A DNA stretch of 5,269 bases from Candidatus Saccharimonadota bacterium (GTDB taxonomy: Bacteria; Patescibacteriota; Saccharimonadia; Saccharimonadales; UBA4665). The DNA lies in assembly GCA_029288515.1 (NCBI GenBank), contig JARIHB010000097.1, positions 1-5,269 on the forward strand, read 5' to 3'. The translations under genes were made by a program, and so were the position numbers. The notes below the pieces were generated by a model. It was not told the DNA's origin. It did not search any database and saw nothing but the letters and a program-made list of their open reading frames with translations. Below are positions 4,954 through 5,269 of this stretch, piece after piece (position 1 is the stretch's first letter; each line of letters starts with the position of its first letter).

Positions 4954-5269
4954 ATGTTCGAAACTCCCGACAACAACACCTCTGGCATTCCTGATTTTTT
5001 TCCCTTCCACCCGGACACCGTATACCGCGCTCCCGACGCAATGTCACAGCACACTGCCGCGTTTTTACCCACCGAACAGGCACACCCCAATAACTCCGTA
5101 CCCGACGTCCCGGAAGCACCCCAACTGAGCAGCCGGTTTTATACGAGCCCCCGGGAACCGCTGGCCCTGGAAGGCCGTCAGCCATGTATAGAACCGATTC
5201 TGCAACATCACCGGCTTGACGGGGAATTTATAGAAGGAAATCACCCTGACGCAGCCGTGGCGAAACGCG
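4954..5269 (+). CDS. Unknown proline-rich protein, N-terminal part (runs off the window)
   Basis: This frame is open from the ATG at 4954 to the window edge, 105 codons with no stop, translated by hand. I do not recognise the product. The visible part has 15 prolines in 105 residues, many acidic and polar residues, and no signal peptide or membrane helix, so it looks like a disordered N-terminal region. It begins MFETPDNNTSGIPDFFPFHP. A more ordinary sequence begins near residue 60 (SSRFYTSPREPLALEGRQP) and contains one cysteine (Cys78). Support for a real gene is the well-placed promoter directly upstream and the absence of stops. No Shine-Dalgarno is usable: GGTGG is too close to the ATG. 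Opposite-strand frames over the same bases lack any such support. Nothing visible gives its function; the folded domain, if any, probably lies past the edge. Confidence 0.7.
   Translation, partial: MFETPDNNTSGIPDFFPFHPDTVYRAPDAMSQHTAAFLPTEQAHPNNSVPDVPEAPQLSSRFYTSPREPLALEGRQPCIEPILQHHRLDGEFIEGNHPDAAVAKR

Noticed and set aside
4673..5128. Second plus-strand frame of 151 codons overlapping the glutaredoxin-like gene
   Set aside because: Arg/Pro-rich out-of-frame translation of the glutaredoxin-like gene and the following gene; no independent start signal.
4895..5185. Minus-strand frames of 96 and 74 codons right of the glutaredoxin-like gene
   Set aside because: Odd, cysteine-rich composition, opposite to a frame that has a good promoter and no stops to the window edge.
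1..5269. CRISPR arrays, insertion sequences, tRNA or rRNA genes
   Set aside because: No spaced direct repeats, terminal inverted repeats, transposase-like frames or cloverleaf/rRNA sequence seen on either strand.

Overview
The window holds most of an F-type ATP synthase operon on the minus strand, followed on the plus strand by a small glutaredoxin-like gene and the start of an unrecognised protein. Protein features suggest a member of the Patescibacteria (Candidate Phyla Radiation), most likely Candidatus Saccharibacteria (TM7). The pointers are a short delta subunit of 134 residues, a compact and complete F-type operon, base composition near 50% GC by eye, and use of the standard genetic code. 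The taxonomic call is inference from family resemblance, not from a search.

Minus strand, in transcription order from position 4526 down to 1: a small AtpZ/AtpI-family membrane protein, atpB (subunit a), atpE (subunit c), atpF (subunit b), atpH (delta), atpA (alpha), a 96-residue protein of unknown function, and the first 85 codons of atpG (gamma), which is cut by the window edge. atpD (beta) and atpC (epsilon) would be expected beyond the edge. The genes are very tightly packed: an 11-base overlap, gaps of 0, 1 and 3 bases, and three longer gaps of 31-57 bases. The longest gap precedes atpE and carries an AT-rich leader with a strong Shine-Dalgarno site, as expected for the subunit needed in most copies. 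Subunits a, b and c form the membrane part, with Arg192 of a facing Asp54 of c. Delta and b form the peripheral stalk, alpha is the non-catalytic hexamer subunit, and gamma is the rotor shaft.

The 111-base AT-rich region at 4527-4637 separates the operon from the divergent glutaredoxin-like gene (4638-4892). It holds promoter-like hexamers in both directions and a 14-base perfect palindrome. A 61-base gap follows with a good promoter (CTGACA, 17 bases, TAAAAT), placed so that transcription would begin at or next to the ATG at 4954. That ATG opens a proline-rich reading frame that runs off the right edge.

Most interesting points: the unknown gene wedged without spacing between atpA and atpG; -10-like hexamers 6-9 bases before the ATG of three genes, which hints at leaderless transcripts; the shortened delta; and the special translation-start region of atpE. 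Apart from these, the ATP synthase genes look intact and ordinary.
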